From positions 1-22,977 of the forward strand of contig JBMFVX010000040.1 of NCBI GenBank assembly GCA_049965775.1: a stretch of 22,977 nucleotides of DNA, read 5' to 3'. The notes under the pieces were generated by a model, which was not told the DNA's origin, ran no database searches, and saw only the letters and a list, made by a program, of their open reading frames with translations. This stretch comes from JABEVB01 sp049965775 (GTDB taxonomy: Bacteria; Planctomycetota; Phycisphaerae; WQYP01). Both the position numbers and the translations under genes were made by a program. Below, piece by piece: positions 1 through 8,333 of the stretch (the first letter of the stretch is position 1; each line of letters starts with the position of its first letter).

Positions 1-1
1 C

Positions 2-388
2 AAAGATTTGGCTTATCACGCGCAAGTATCGGCCTCAAGCAACGCGGGCGGGCGATCCTCCAAAGAGAATGCCGCCGACGATAACCTACAAACCTATTGG
101 AGCGCCGCCAAGGGTAATACAACCGGCGCGTGGCTGGCGCTGCGGCTGAGCCATCCGCAAAAAGTCGAACATGCCTACATCGTCGCGTTCAGTGGCAATG
201 TTGGAAAGTTTAAGCTTCAATGTCACCGTGCAGGGCACTGGCTCGATATTTCCGCCGGTAACCTGACGGGCCGCAAAGCGCTATGGCTGACCTTTGCACC
301 CTTGACGGCGCAAAGGTTCAGGGTGCTTATTGAAACCACGCCGCGGCATACGCCGCCGGCTTTGCGCGAAATTGAACTGTTGCCCTGA
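2..388 (+). CDS. C-terminal fragment of an F5/8 type C (discoidin-like) domain protein, possibly a GH29-type glycosidase
   Basis: The reading frame is open at the left edge, so only the last ~128 residues are present and the gene begins outside the window. The visible part is a beta-sandwich-like carbohydrate-binding domain. It has an ASSN...ENAADDNLQTYW stretch, then an AWLALRLSHPQKVEHAYI strand pattern, and ends shortly after FRVLIETT. This order (A/S-rich strand, D-x-N-x-x-TYW, 'L..P..V..A.I') is what is seen in F5/8 type C domains and at the C-terminus of GH29 alpha-L-fucosidases. Assigning the missing catalytic part to GH29 is an inference from that resemblance and could be wrong. A TTG at position 8 is an apparent start only because the window cuts the gene. 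Nothing in the 210 bases downstream suggests co-transcription with the rhomboid gene. Confidence 0.65.
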   Translation, partial: KDLAYHAQVSASSNAGGRSSKENAADDNLQTYWSAAKGNTTGAWLALRLSHPQKVEHAYIVAFSGNVGKFKLQCHRAGHWLDISAGNLTGRKALWLTFAPLTAQRFRVLIETTPRHTPPALREIELLP

Positions 389-598
389 TACGCCCCACCG
401 AAAATACAAAGCCGCCGAAGCGTACCCGCTCGGGCATTTGCCGCACAAGCGCTTGTACCCGCCGCGCCTGAAAATGGCCCCGCTCGTGCGCCACCGCAGG
501 GCGGCCTGGTGCTAATAACCATTTGACCTTGTCGCCCAATACCCGAATAATGATTGGTTTGGCCCGGCGGTCGGGTTTCAAATGATTAAGAGAAACGC

Positions 599-1801
599 AT
601 GATTCCACTCGGCACCGATATTCCCCAACGGCGTACGCCTTGGATGAATTACTTTTTAATTGCGGTTTGCTTTGCTGTTTATTTCGCAAGCCATCATGTA
701 CCCACGCGATCCGACCCCAACCTGCTCCATACAGGCTGGAACCGCTACATGCTTAACCCAGGCAACCTGCACTGGTACCAGTTCATCACCTATCAATTTC
801 TGCATGCCAACCTCGGACATATTCTCGGCAATATGTTGTTCCTGTGGGTTTTTGGCAATCCGCTTAATGAAAAGATCGGCCACCCATCCTATCTATGCTG
901 GTTCCTCGCCGGCGGTGTGCTCGCGGGCTGTGGGCAGGTGCTTACTTCCAATGCCGCCACGCTGGGCGCCTCCGGCTCAATCGCAGCGGTCGCGGGAATG
1001 TTTTTGGCACTTTTGCCGCTCACCAATATCCGTGTATGGTTTTTTGTGGTCTTGTTCGATGTGCCCAGCTTCTGGTTCGTAGGGTTTCAGATATTGTTTT
1101 ACGATGTGGCCGGCGAATGGTTTGGAGCCAGCGACAACGTCGCTCACTTCGCCCACCTCACCGGCTACACCACCGGCTTTATCACAGGAATGTTGCTGCT
1201 GGCCGCGGGCCTGCTGCCACGCGATCATTACGATATGCTCGCGCTGATTAAACGATGGCAGCGGCGTCGCGAATATCGGCAGATGGTTGCACGTGGGTAC
1301 AACCCATTTGAATCCGCAGGCGCCGCCCCTGTAACTCTCATGCCAGGCGCTGGTGCCGCCAATATAAGCGCGAGCGAATCGCAGAACAGCCAACTCGCTG
1401 ACCTGCGAACACAAATAGCCGAACTTCGAAAAACCCATCGCCTGGCCGATGCCGCCCAACGCTTTCGGCAACTGCTTCTGCTGGACCCGGCCCAGGTACT
1501 CCCGGCCGAGACGCAGCTAGATATGGCCAATCAATTTATGTCGGAAGGCGATTACGCTCTCGCGGCCACCAGCTACGAGCGTTACCTGCAGCGCTACAGT
1601 GGTCAGGGGCAAATTGAACAGGTGCAACTGATTTTAGCGCTGATTTACGCACGCCATCAGATAAATCCAACCCGAGCGGTACAGTTGCTGCGCGCATGTC
1701 TGGAGCGGCTGCACGACCCGCACCAGAAAGAATTGGCACAAAACGAACTCAACGAAGTCTTAGCCAAATATCCCGAAGCGGCAACTCCGCCGCAGGCGTA
1801 G
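599..1801 (+). CDS. Rhomboid-family intramembrane serine protease with C-terminal TPR-like region
   Basis: The 400-residue protein should sit in the inner membrane and cleave transmembrane substrates. The rhomboid core occupies about residues 10-205. It contains the N-terminal RRTPWMNY entry, the H-x4-H-x3-N motif (H69, H74, N78), the catalytic Ser125 in GASG, and the catalytic His186 in AHLTG. About six hydrophobic segments are visible. After the last one (~residue 205) the chain turns charged and helical. Residues ~250-395 look like a heptad-like stretch followed by TPR-like helix pairs (for example GDYALAATSYERYL). Rhomboids with soluble TPR tails are known, and the tail could recruit substrates or partners; no substrate is evident here. 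The ATG at 599 has only a weak AAGAGA upstream, but it starts exactly at the conserved N-terminus of the family. No operon partner is obvious: ~215 bases separate it from the next gene. Confidence 0.9.
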   Translation: MIPLGTDIPQRRTPWMNYFLIAVCFAVYFASHHVPTRSDPNLLHTGWNRYMLNPGNLHWYQFITYQFLHANLGHILGNMLFLWVFGNPLNEKIGHPSYLCWFLAGGVLAGCGQVLTSNAATLGASGSIAAVAGMFLALLPLTNIRVWFFVVLFDVPSFWFVGFQILFYDVAGEWFGASDNVAHFAHLTGYTTGFITGMLLLAAGLLPRDHYDMLALIKRWQRRREYRQMVARGYNPFESAGAAPVTLMPGAGAANISASESQNSQLADLRTQIAELRKTHRLADAAQRFRQLLLLDPAQVLPAETQLDMANQFMSEGDYALAATSYERYLQRYSGQGQIEQVQLILALIYARHQINPTRAVQLLRACLERLHDPHQKELAQNELNEVLAKYPEAATPPQA

Positions 1802-2017
1802 GATCCTGTCACAGCCGACCGATAACGCAACTTGTTAAAAGCCGGTTCCTCAATTGGTCTTTCATATCATTTTCATCTGCGGCATGTATAAGCACTTACG
1901 GCGCACGGCCTCGTGCCGCACCTGCCCGCAGTGGCGATTATCGCTTTGCGTGCAAATGCAAATGCCCTATCATCGCTTGCTGGCTAAAAGACCATACTTG
2001 AGATGCTGGAAAAGCCG

Positions 2018-3481
2018 ATGAAGTTGCAAACATCTTTTGACAAACCTTTTGCGCGAGCCATAACGGCGTGTTGCTTGATTGCAGGTTTGACGACTATCGC
2101 CGGCTGTACGCAAATTCAGGCCAAGCCTCTGCATCCCGCAAAAACAGCAGCGCGTTTTGAGCAGCGGTCTCTCTGCAATGCCGCTGTGGTTAAATATGCC
2201 AGAAGCCTTCAATTGCCTCTGCCGGCGAGGTTTCCACGCGCCTACAACTTAAATGCCCTTACGGCCGCCGCCTGGTTTTACAACCCGCAACTGCGATTGG
2301 CGGCCGCCCAGGTTGCCGAGGCAAAAGCGTCTATTATAACTGCCGGTGCACGGCCCAACCCCAGCGTCGGCTTTTCGCCGACATACGCAGCCAAGTCGCC
2401 GGCAGGCGTCAACCCCTGGATTTTAGGCTTTAATTTTAATATACCTCTCGAGTGGCCGGGCAAACGATCCGTGCGCATCGCCGCCGCCCGGCAAAACGTT
2501 GTGGCAGCGCAATGGGCCATGGGCCGCATGGCATGGAGCATTCGGAGCCAGGTTTTTGCAGCCCTGGTGAAACTGCACTTCGCCCGGCGGCGCACCCGAC
2601 TGCTGCAGCGCAGCAACGCGGCCGCCTCGGAAAATCTCCGCTTAATTGCCAACATGGTGCACGCCGGTCAGGTTTCGCGCGTGCAACTCGGCAGCGCCCA
2701 ACTTTTGCAACAACAGACTCAGCTTGCACTTATCAGTCAAACCGGGCAAGCCGCCCATTATCAAAATACCCTTGCCATGGCGATTGGCGTGCCCGCAAAG
2801 GCGCTGGCAAAGGTTGCCATAAAGCTTGGCGGCGCCAAAAGCCCCAAAGCCGGCACCTTGCGGCGGGCCGGGCGGCTTGGCGTCCGCATGCTGGTGCGAC
2901 TGGCCTTACAAAATCGGCTCGACCTTCGTGAGGCATTGGCCCAATACGCCGCCGCCGAGCAGGAGCTTAAACTGCAGGTACTGCGGCAATATCCAAACAT
3001 CAACATCGGGCCGGGATATAAGTTTGATCAAGGCGAAAACAAATTTACGCTCGGCTTCTCAATGACGCTACCTCTGTTTAACCAGAATCAAGGCCCTATC
3101 GCCCAGGCCGAAGCCCGGCGTGCCGCAGCGGCCCAAACATTTGATTCTGTGCAAATGCGCTGTATTGAGCAAACCCATAGCGCACTGGTCACGTATCAAC
3201 AGGCGTTGCGGCAACTCAGGCAGGTTGCACATCTGGCTGACTCCGCAAAGCAGCAGCTTTCAGCCGCCAGGCGAATGGTGGCCGCCGGCAATGCAGGCCG
3301 CCTGACTCTGGTGAATGCCCGGTTGAGCTACGACAATCTCATCGCCGAGCGAGCGACGATTCGGCAGCAGGCGTGGCTGGCTCTGGCAAACCTTGAAGCT
3401 GCAGTAGAGTCACCGCTGCCGGCACCAGCACAAAAGCTTGCAACCGCAGCATCCGGCGCTACTTTGGAGGTCATGCGATGA
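2018..3481 (+). CDS. TolC/CusC-family outer-membrane efflux lipoprotein
   Basis: Outer-membrane channel of a tripartite heavy-metal efflux system. The ATG at 2018 is preferred over the ATG at 2003 because GGAAAAG lies just upstream of it and it yields a compact signal peptide. That signal peptide ends in a lipobox I27-A28-G29-C30, so the mature protein is probably lipidated, as in CusC/OprM relatives. The body (~487 residues) shows the typical duplicated OEP layout. There are long Ala/Gln/Leu-rich helices (for example around AAWFYNPQLRLAAAQVAEA and ALAQYAAAEQELKLQ), each followed by a short strand region with PNPSVGF or YPNINIGPGY, matching the alternating coiled-coil and beta-barrel segments of TolC. 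Length is normal for the family. Its stop overlaps the start of the adaptor gene by ATGA, so translation is probably coupled. Transported metal cannot be read from this subunit. Confidence 0.9.
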   Translation: MKLQTSFDKPFARAITACCLIAGLTTIAGCTQIQAKPLHPAKTAARFEQRSLCNAAVVKYARSLQLPLPARFPRAYNLNALTAAAWFYNPQLRLAAAQVAEAKASIITAGARPNPSVGFSPTYAAKSPAGVNPWILGFNFNIPLEWPGKRSVRIAAARQNVVAAQWAMGRMAWSIRSQVFAALVKLHFARRRTRLLQRSNAAASENLRLIANMVHAGQVSRVQLGSAQLLQQQTQLALISQTGQAAHYQNTLAMAIGVPAKALAKVAIKLGGAKSPKAGTLRRAGRLGVRMLVRLALQNRLDLREALAQYAAAEQELKLQVLRQYPNINIGPGYKFDQGENKFTLGFSMTLPLFNQNQGPIAQAEARRAAAAQTFDSVQMRCIEQTHSALVTYQQALRQLRQVAHLADSAKQQLSAARRMVAAGNAGRLTLVNARLSYDNLIAERATIRQQAWLALANLEAAVESPLPAPAQKLATAASGATLEVMR

Positions 3482-4716
3482 TAAAACCCTGCGGCTCCCA
3501 GCCGAGTCAACCTAAGTCGATTTTACCCCGCCTGGCACTGGCTTTTTTGCTTGCCGGCTGCTGGCTCGCAACACCCACCGCGCAGGCCGATGATGACGCG
3601 GGCACACCACCCGCCAAGGCTTTCCAAAAGTTGATCATCGCACCGCGAACCATTGAACTTTCTCCCGCATTGCAGCACCAGTTAGGCATTGTGGCTCAAG
3701 CGCCGACGGCCACAACCAGCGCACCATACGTTCACGGCTGGGGCGTGTTGCAAGCCAATCCGGCCGAGTCATTTGTACTCCGCGCACCATACCCCGGAGT
3801 GCTGCATCGGGCCAATGGTCACTGGCCCACGCTGGCAGGCAAGGTCAAAGCCGCCCAACCCCTGGCAAGCATTGCACCGCTGCTTACGCCAACGGCCCTG
3901 GTGACGCTACAGGTACAGCTTGCCACCGCCCGCTCGCAGGCCGCCGCGGCCGCTGCTATGGTGCGGGCAGATACCGCCGCGTTTCATCGGCTTAAAGCAC
4001 TCAATCGCCAGGATCAAACCGTATCAACCGCCAAGGTGCAGCAGGCACAGGCCCGTATGGCGGGCGATCAGGCTAATCTCGCCGCCGCCAAAGCATCCAT
4101 CACTCTGATCACAGCGGCCATTCAAGGCGCGCCCGCCAGGCAGATCCCGCTGGCGGCTCCACGCAGCGGCACAGTTGTAAGCCTCCCAGCCCGACCCGGC
4201 GAAAGCGTAACGCAGGGTCAAACCATTTGCCGCGTTGAATCTTTCCGGCATTTAATCGCGTCCATTGTATTGCCGGGCGCCGTGAAGCCTCTGCATCATG
4301 GAGCCGTCGCCTGGATTACGATCAGCGGCTTAAGTAAACCCATTGTCGGCAAAGTGCTCGCACGGGCGCCCCACGCCGACTCTCAAACCGGCCTGCCGAT
4401 CGAATGGGTGGTGCTGACTGGCACTTCCGGGCAGCTTCGCCCCGGAATCAAATGCACAGCCTTGCTACAGACTGCCGCAGCGCCGCAAAAAGCATGGCTC
4501 GTGCCGGCTTCGGCCGTCGTGTGGCACAATGGCCGTCGCTGGTTTTATGCGGTGCAAGGCAACACATTTACACGAAAAGTCTTACGAGCCGTTCGGCAGC
4601 CTGATGGTAGTTACTTTGCTATTGATGGCTTAAATGCCCATAGCCACATCGTCATAAACGGCGCAGAGCTTCTATTTTCCATTGAACAAAGGGGCAAAAT
4701 AAAACCATCGGGATGA
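3478..4716 (+). CDS. RND efflux periplasmic adaptor subunit (CusB/CzcB type, HlyD-like)
   Basis: Membrane-fusion protein linking the inner-membrane RND pump to the outer-membrane channel. The 412-residue chain starts with a signal sequence: a hydrophobic core LPRLALAFLLAGC, with either a lipobox ending at C28 or a type I cut after TAQA. A lipoyl/barrel-sandwich half appears around residues 85-150 (LRAPYPGVLHRANG... AQPLASIAPLL). An alpha-helical hairpin rich in Ala and Gln follows (about 140-215). The returning lipoyl half has LAAPRSGTVVSLPARPGESVTQGQTICRVES. A beta-barrel and membrane-proximal domain close the protein (GKVLARAPHADSQTGLPIEW, WLVPASAVVWHNGRRWFYAV). This domain order is characteristic of the family. 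The ATG at 3478 overlaps the stop of the upstream TolC gene. No His/Met-rich metal-binding tail was noticed, so metal specificity is open. Confidence 0.9.
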   Translation: MIKPCGSQPSQPKSILPRLALAFLLAGCWLATPTAQADDDAGTPPAKAFQKLIIAPRTIELSPALQHQLGIVAQAPTATTSAPYVHGWGVLQANPAESFVLRAPYPGVLHRANGHWPTLAGKVKAAQPLASIAPLLTPTALVTLQVQLATARSQAAAAAAMVRADTAAFHRLKALNRQDQTVSTAKVQQAQARMAGDQANLAAAKASITLITAAIQGAPARQIPLAAPRSGTVVSLPARPGESVTQGQTICRVESFRHLIASIVLPGAVKPLHHGAVAWITISGLSKPIVGKVLARAPHADSQTGLPIEWVVLTGTSGQLRPGIKCTALLQTAAAPQKAWLVPASAVVWHNGRRWFYAVQGNTFTRKVLRAVRQPDGSYFAIDGLNAHSHIVINGAELLFSIEQRGKIKPSG

Positions 4717-4771
4717 TGTGGACAACATCACCTGACTTCATAAAAATGCCGCTTGCAGAAATGGACATCAA

Positions 4772-7700
4772 TTGCTCAAAAGCATTATTAGATTGGCTCT
4801 GAGGTTTAGGGGTGCGGTGATCGCACTGGCGTGCCTGCTGATCGGGTACGGTGCGTACACGCTTACGCAGGCTCGCTACGACGTTTATCCTGATTTCATT
4901 CAACCTCAGCTCAAAATAAAAACGGACGCTCCGGGCCTTGGCGCCGGCGCTGTGGAACAGCTTGTCACCCGCCCTATTGAGCAGGCTCTGGCGGGAGGCG
5001 TGCCGGGCGTGGAGCACATCAGGTCCAACTCGCTGGCGGGCATTTCAGTTGTAAAAGTAATTTTTAAGGGCGGCGCCAATCTTTACCGTCGCCGCCAGCT
5101 TGTGGCGGAACGTCTGGCCCGACTCGCTCATCAGTTGCCGCTGGCAGTGCATGCCCCCGTCATCATGCCGCTTAGCGCTTCAATTCGCTGGGTTATGGTC
5201 GCCGGCCTCACCGGTGCCTCGCCGCAGCATCTGCGAACCGTCGGACGCTGGCTCGTTAAACCGGCTCTTATTGCGGTACCCGGCGTTTCGGAGGTGGTGC
5301 TTTACGGCGGGCTTGTAAAAGACTACCAAATACAAATGCGCCCGAACCGTATGGCCATGTACGGCATAACCATTCAGCAGGTTCTGACCGCGGCGCAGCA
5401 CAGCGGCATGCTCGCCGCAGGCGGCTACATTGACACCCCCAACCAGAGGCTGGTCATTCGCCCGCATGGCCAAACACCCAATCTGCGGGCTTTGCGGCAA
5501 ACCGTGGTTATACAGCATGGCGCAAACGTTGTGACGCTCGGCCAGGTCGCAAACGTACTCATCGCCGACGAACCGCCCGTTGGAGCCGCAACTGTCAACG
5601 GGCACACCGCTGTCGTTATTTTTATCGGCTTGCAGCACGGAGCCAACCTGCTCGCCGTCACCCAACGACTCGATGCGGCGCTGCAGTCGCTGGCCCCAAC
5701 ACTCAAGCGACAAGGTGTGTTACTCCACAGCCATATTTTGCGCTCAGCCGATTTTATCACGACGGCTTTGTCTAACTTGGAATCAAGCCTGCTCATTGGA
5801 GCCGGGCTTATTGTGCTGGTGTTGTCGCTGTTTTTAGGGCAGTGGCGCACCGCGCTGATTTCTTGTCTGGCAATTCCGACATCTATTTTGGCAGCCATTG
5901 CCATACTTACCCACTGCGGCTATTCGCTTAACACCATGACGCTCGGCGGTCTGGCCATTGCCCTGGGTGAAGTGGTGGATGATGCCGTAATAGATGTTGA
6001 AAATATTTCGCGCCGACTTCGCGAAAACAAGGCAAACCCGCGCCCGCGCCCCACATGGCGCGTGGTGCTCGGTGCCTCGCTCGAGGTTCGCTCGGCAGTG
6101 GTTTTTGCTACGGCGGCGGTCATCGCGGTATTTTTACCCGTATTGGGGCTGGGCGGCTTGGCTGGCCGGTTCTTTGCCCCTATGGGCATTGCGTACATCG
6201 CAGCCGTTGTTGCATCGCTGTTTTTAGCTCTTACGCTCACCCCCGCACTGAGCCTGACATTGCTGCCGGGTGACCACCTTAAAGCTTATGAAACTTGGGT
6301 TCTCCAAAAACTCAAAGCCGGCTACGGCCGCTTAATTGCCGCCATCGAACGGCGGCTTTGGCTTACGCTGGTGCCCGCGGCCATCTTTGCCCTAGGCTCA
6401 CTGCTGCTGCTGACAAAACTCCACACCGGCTTTTTGCCCAAGCTCAACGAACGCAACTATGTGGTGCACATGGCGTTGGCGCCGGGGACATCGCTGAAGC
6501 AATCCATCGCCCTGGGCCAGCACGTTACCCAGGCTCTGCTTAAACTGCCCGAAGTCCAGGAACTCGAACAGCGGGCAGGCCGCTCCAATCTTGGAGGCGA
6601 TATTCTCGGCCCGCAGTACAGCGAGTTTATGCTGCGCCTCAAGCCGTTAACGCCTGCCCAACTCAAGAGTTTTCGCCGCGCCATGCGCCAACTCTTTAAG
6701 CAGTTTCCATCAGCGCTGATGTCTTACAACAGCGTGCTTACCGAGCGCATCAATGAGACGCTTTCCGGTTTTGGTGCGCCGGTGGCGGTAGAGGTTTTGG
6801 GAAATAATCTTGCCGCACTTCGCAGCACCGCCGCCATGGTCAGCCGGGAGCTATCGCATGTGCGCGGGGCCACTGGCGTACACCTGCAAACAGCCACACG
6901 TGTGCCCGAAATCGGCATCTGGCCCAGGCGCCGCGCGCTCGAACAATGGGGCCTGCAATGGGGCACGGTGGCCGCGGCCGTACAGACGGCATACCGCGGA
7001 GACAATGCAGCCCGGCTTTATAAGGGTATTGAGCAATTTAACCTCACGGTCATTTTGCCCCCGCAATGGCGCAATCACGTCTCAGCCATTGGCAACCTAT
7101 GGATTAACGCCCCCAACGGCAAACTTGTGCGCCTCAGGCAGGTGGCCCGTATTCGCCAAAGCCGCGGCTACTATGCCATCAGCCATCTCGATGGCCGCCG
7201 CGCCATCGTTGTTACCGCACATGTCACGGGCCGTTCCGTTACAGGCTTTGTGGCGGCAGCCAAAAAACGTATCGCCGCCACAGTGCACCCCAGCGGCGAT
7301 ATCTACATTCAGTTTGCCGGTGCGGCCCGCGCTGCCGCCAAGGCCCAACGCAGCCTGCTGGTGCATGCGGCCATCGCGATGGTTGTCATTCTGCTGCTGC
7401 TGGGCATCGTTATGGGACATGTGCGTAACGTCTTGCTGTTGCTGTTGAACCTGCCTATGGCGTTGGCCGGCGGCGTGTGGGCCGTCTATCTGGCTGGCGG
7501 CCTGCTCTCCTTGGGCGCTTTAGTTGGTTTTATTACGCTCTTTGGCATTACGCTGCGCAATTCCATTATGCTGCTCTCGCACTATCAGCATCTGGTGCAG
7601 CACGAAAAGCATCCTTGGAACGCACAAACCGCCGCGATGGGCGCTGCCGATCGCCTGCCCGCCATTTTAATGACCGCCCTGGTAACGGCATTGGGCCTCT

Positions 7701-7864
7701 TGCCTCTGGCGCTGGGCAGCGGAGCACCAGGGCGTGAAATTGAAGGCCCGCTGGCACAGGTCATCGTCGGCGGCCTTATAACCGCCACCGTGCTCAACCT
7801 GCTCGTTCTGCCCGCCCTGGCCCTGCGCTTCGGCCGCTTTACCGCCGCACGAGCCACCGCCTGA
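4772..7864 (+). CDS. CusA/CzcA-family heavy-metal efflux RND transporter
   Basis: Inner-membrane proton-driven pump of the tripartite system, 1030 residues, full length for the family. It has the standard duplicated RND plan: one N-terminal TM helix, a large periplasmic porter domain (LVTRPIEQALAGGVPGVEHIRS), a bundle of six TM helices, then a second copy ending with GFITLFGITLRNSIMLLSHYQHL and the final ALGSGAPGREIEGPLAQVIVGGL segment. The TM4 proton-relay stretch at residues 392-411 carries E400, D403, D404, D408 and E410. This covers the acidic positions known to matter in CzcA and CusA but is more acid-rich than those two. The start is TTG at 4772. The in-frame sequence upstream, back to a TGA at 4733, has no ATG or GTG, and the TTG gives the family-typical MLKSIIRLALRFRG N-terminus. 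It follows the adaptor gene after 55 bases. Substrate ion (Cu/Ag versus Zn/Co/Cd) is undetermined. Confidence 0.93.
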   Translation: MLKSIIRLALRFRGAVIALACLLIGYGAYTLTQARYDVYPDFIQPQLKIKTDAPGLGAGAVEQLVTRPIEQALAGGVPGVEHIRSNSLAGISVVKVIFKGGANLYRRRQLVAERLARLAHQLPLAVHAPVIMPLSASIRWVMVAGLTGASPQHLRTVGRWLVKPALIAVPGVSEVVLYGGLVKDYQIQMRPNRMAMYGITIQQVLTAAQHSGMLAAGGYIDTPNQRLVIRPHGQTPNLRALRQTVVIQHGANVVTLGQVANVLIADEPPVGAATVNGHTAVVIFIGLQHGANLLAVTQRLDAALQSLAPTLKRQGVLLHSHILRSADFITTALSNLESSLLIGAGLIVLVLSLFLGQWRTALISCLAIPTSILAAIAILTHCGYSLNTMTLGGLAIALGEVVDDAVIDVENISRRLRENKANPRPRPTWRVVLGASLEVRSAVVFATAAVIAVFLPVLGLGGLAGRFFAPMGIAYIAAVVASLFLALTLTPALSLTLLPGDHLKAYETWVLQKLKAGYGRLIAAIERRLWLTLVPAAIFALGSLLLLTKLHTGFLPKLNERNYVVHMALAPGTSLKQSIALGQHVTQALLKLPEVQELEQRAGRSNLGGDILGPQYSEFMLRLKPLTPAQLKSFRRAMRQLFKQFPSALMSYNSVLTERINETLSGFGAPVAVEVLGNNLAALRSTAAMVSRELSHVRGATGVHLQTATRVPEIGIWPRRRALEQWGLQWGTVAAAVQTAYRGDNAARLYKGIEQFNLTVILPPQWRNHVSAIGNLWINAPNGKLVRLRQVARIRQSRGYYAISHLDGRRAIVVTAHVTGRSVTGFVAAAKKRIAATVHPSGDIYIQFAGAARAAAKAQRSLLVHAAIAMVVILLLLGIVMGHVRNVLLLLLNLPMALAGGVWAVYLAGGLLSLGALVGFITLFGITLRNSIMLLSHYQHLVQHEKHPWNAQTAAMGAADRLPAILMTALVTALGLLPLALGSGAPGREIEGPLAQVIVGGLITATVLNLLVLPALALRFGRFTAARATA

Positions 7865-7906
7865 ATAACAATGCGCATCAGACGGCCACGCCGAAATCAG
7901 CTGCTC

Positions 7907-8152
7907 TCATCGTGGTCGCGCTTCGGCCTTTTCCAGGGCGGCGACGATCTTAAGAATGGCTTGAGGATTCGGCGTTACCCTGGCCCGCTCCACGCGATTA
8001 AGCGTTTCAACGCGAATTCCGGCTCGACGCGCCTGTGCCGCCTGCGTTAATTGAGCCGCCCAACGCCGTTTTATAAGGTCGCGTGCCAGGTCCGCACGCA
8101 ACGCTTCCGCATCCGGAAAATTACCGCTCGCTAGCATCCCACGAATTGACAT
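7907..8152 (-). CDS. Small XRE-type helix-turn-helix DNA-binding protein
   Basis: An 81-residue protein, mostly one Cro/CI-type helix-turn-helix domain at about residues 34-75: LTQAAQARRAGIRVETLNRVERARVTPNPQAILKIVAAL. That is the usual five-helix layout with a Q-x3-A-x3-G-I turn and the recognition helix around ETLNRVERA. The first 30 residues are charged and helical. AGAGGT lies four bases ahead of the ATG at 8152, supporting this start. Proteins of this size and type are often autoregulators or HigA-like antitoxins, but no toxin-like partner gene lies next to it. Its start codon lies inside the -35 box of the divergent fluoride operon promoter. It might therefore affect, or be affected by, that promoter; this is inference only. 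It converges with the RND gene, leaving 42 bases without a clear terminator. Confidence 0.75.
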   Translation of the reverse strand: MSIRGMLASGNFPDAEALRADLARDLIKRRWAAQLTQAAQARRAGIRVETLNRVERARVTPNPQAILKIVAALEKAEARPR

Positions 8153-8175
8153 GCAACCTCTATCGAGGGTAAAGT
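8146..8175 (+). promoter_or_regulatory. Putative sigma70 promoter of the crcB operon
   Basis: A perfect TTGACA (8146-8151) is followed, after an 18-base spacer, by TAAAGT (8170-8175), a 4/6 match to TATAAT. Transcription would begin near 8182, about ten bases before the riboswitch aptamer, which is where a promoter is expected. The -35 box overlaps the start codon of the divergent helix-turn-helix gene. The call rests on motif match and position only. Confidence 0.55.
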
Positions 8176-8190
8176 TTAGTGATATGTGTA

Positions 8191-8253
8191 AGGGTGATGG
8201 AGTTCACCTGAACCGTCTTAATTCTGATGGATTAAGACTGATGACTCCTGGCG
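8191..8253 (+). promoter_or_regulatory. Fluoride riboswitch (crcB motif) aptamer
   Basis: The sequence folds into the known fluoride aptamer. P1 is GGTG (8193-8196) with CACC (8205-8208). The loop of P1 carries GGAGT (8199-8203), which pairs with ACTCC (8244-8248) to form the characteristic pseudoknot. P2 is an eight-base-pair stem, GTCTTAAT (8215-8222) with ATTAAGAC (8231-8238). The conserved GATG of the first segment and the CTGATGACTCCT segment of the 3' part match the crcB-motif consensus as remembered from known examples such as the Thermotoga petrophila aptamer. The next gene encodes CrcB, the classic target, which makes the assignment very safe. Binding of fluoride would be expected to switch expression on. 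Confidence 0.95.
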
Positions 8254-8278
8254 GCCGGCCCGCTGGGAATGTATTGGC

Positions 8279-8312
8279 AACCTCGGCGAAGCGTCCGGGG
8301 TTGTGTTGTTTT
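8279..8312 (+). terminator. Intrinsic terminator serving as riboswitch expression platform
   Basis: AACCTCGG (8279-8286) pairs with CCGGGGTT (8295-8302), an eight-pair stem with one G-T pair and an eight-base loop. A T-rich tail GTGTTGTTTT (8303-8312) follows. It lies between the fluoride aptamer and the crcB start codon, so it is the likely on/off element: terminated without fluoride, read through with fluoride. Which upstream segment competes with the stem is not clear from inspection. Confidence 0.75.
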
Positions 8313-8333
8313 AGGGCTTAGCGGAACCCAAGC

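Noticed and set aside
327..689. A - strand open frame of 120 codons across the gap before the rhomboid gene
   Set aside because: It overlaps both neighbouring genes, has no Shine-Dalgarno motif at any start in the gap, and resembles no family. It is more likely a by-product of GC-rich sequence, though its gap part reads plausibly as protein.
1802..2017. Possible promoter for the efflux operon (TATAAG at 1887-1892)
   Set aside because: No -35 box lies at suitable spacing; TTGGTC at 1854 is 27 bases away.
7907..8152. Toxin-antitoxin pair around the helix-turn-helix gene
   Set aside because: No small toxin-like gene lies on either side; the neighbours are the RND pump and the fluoride operon.
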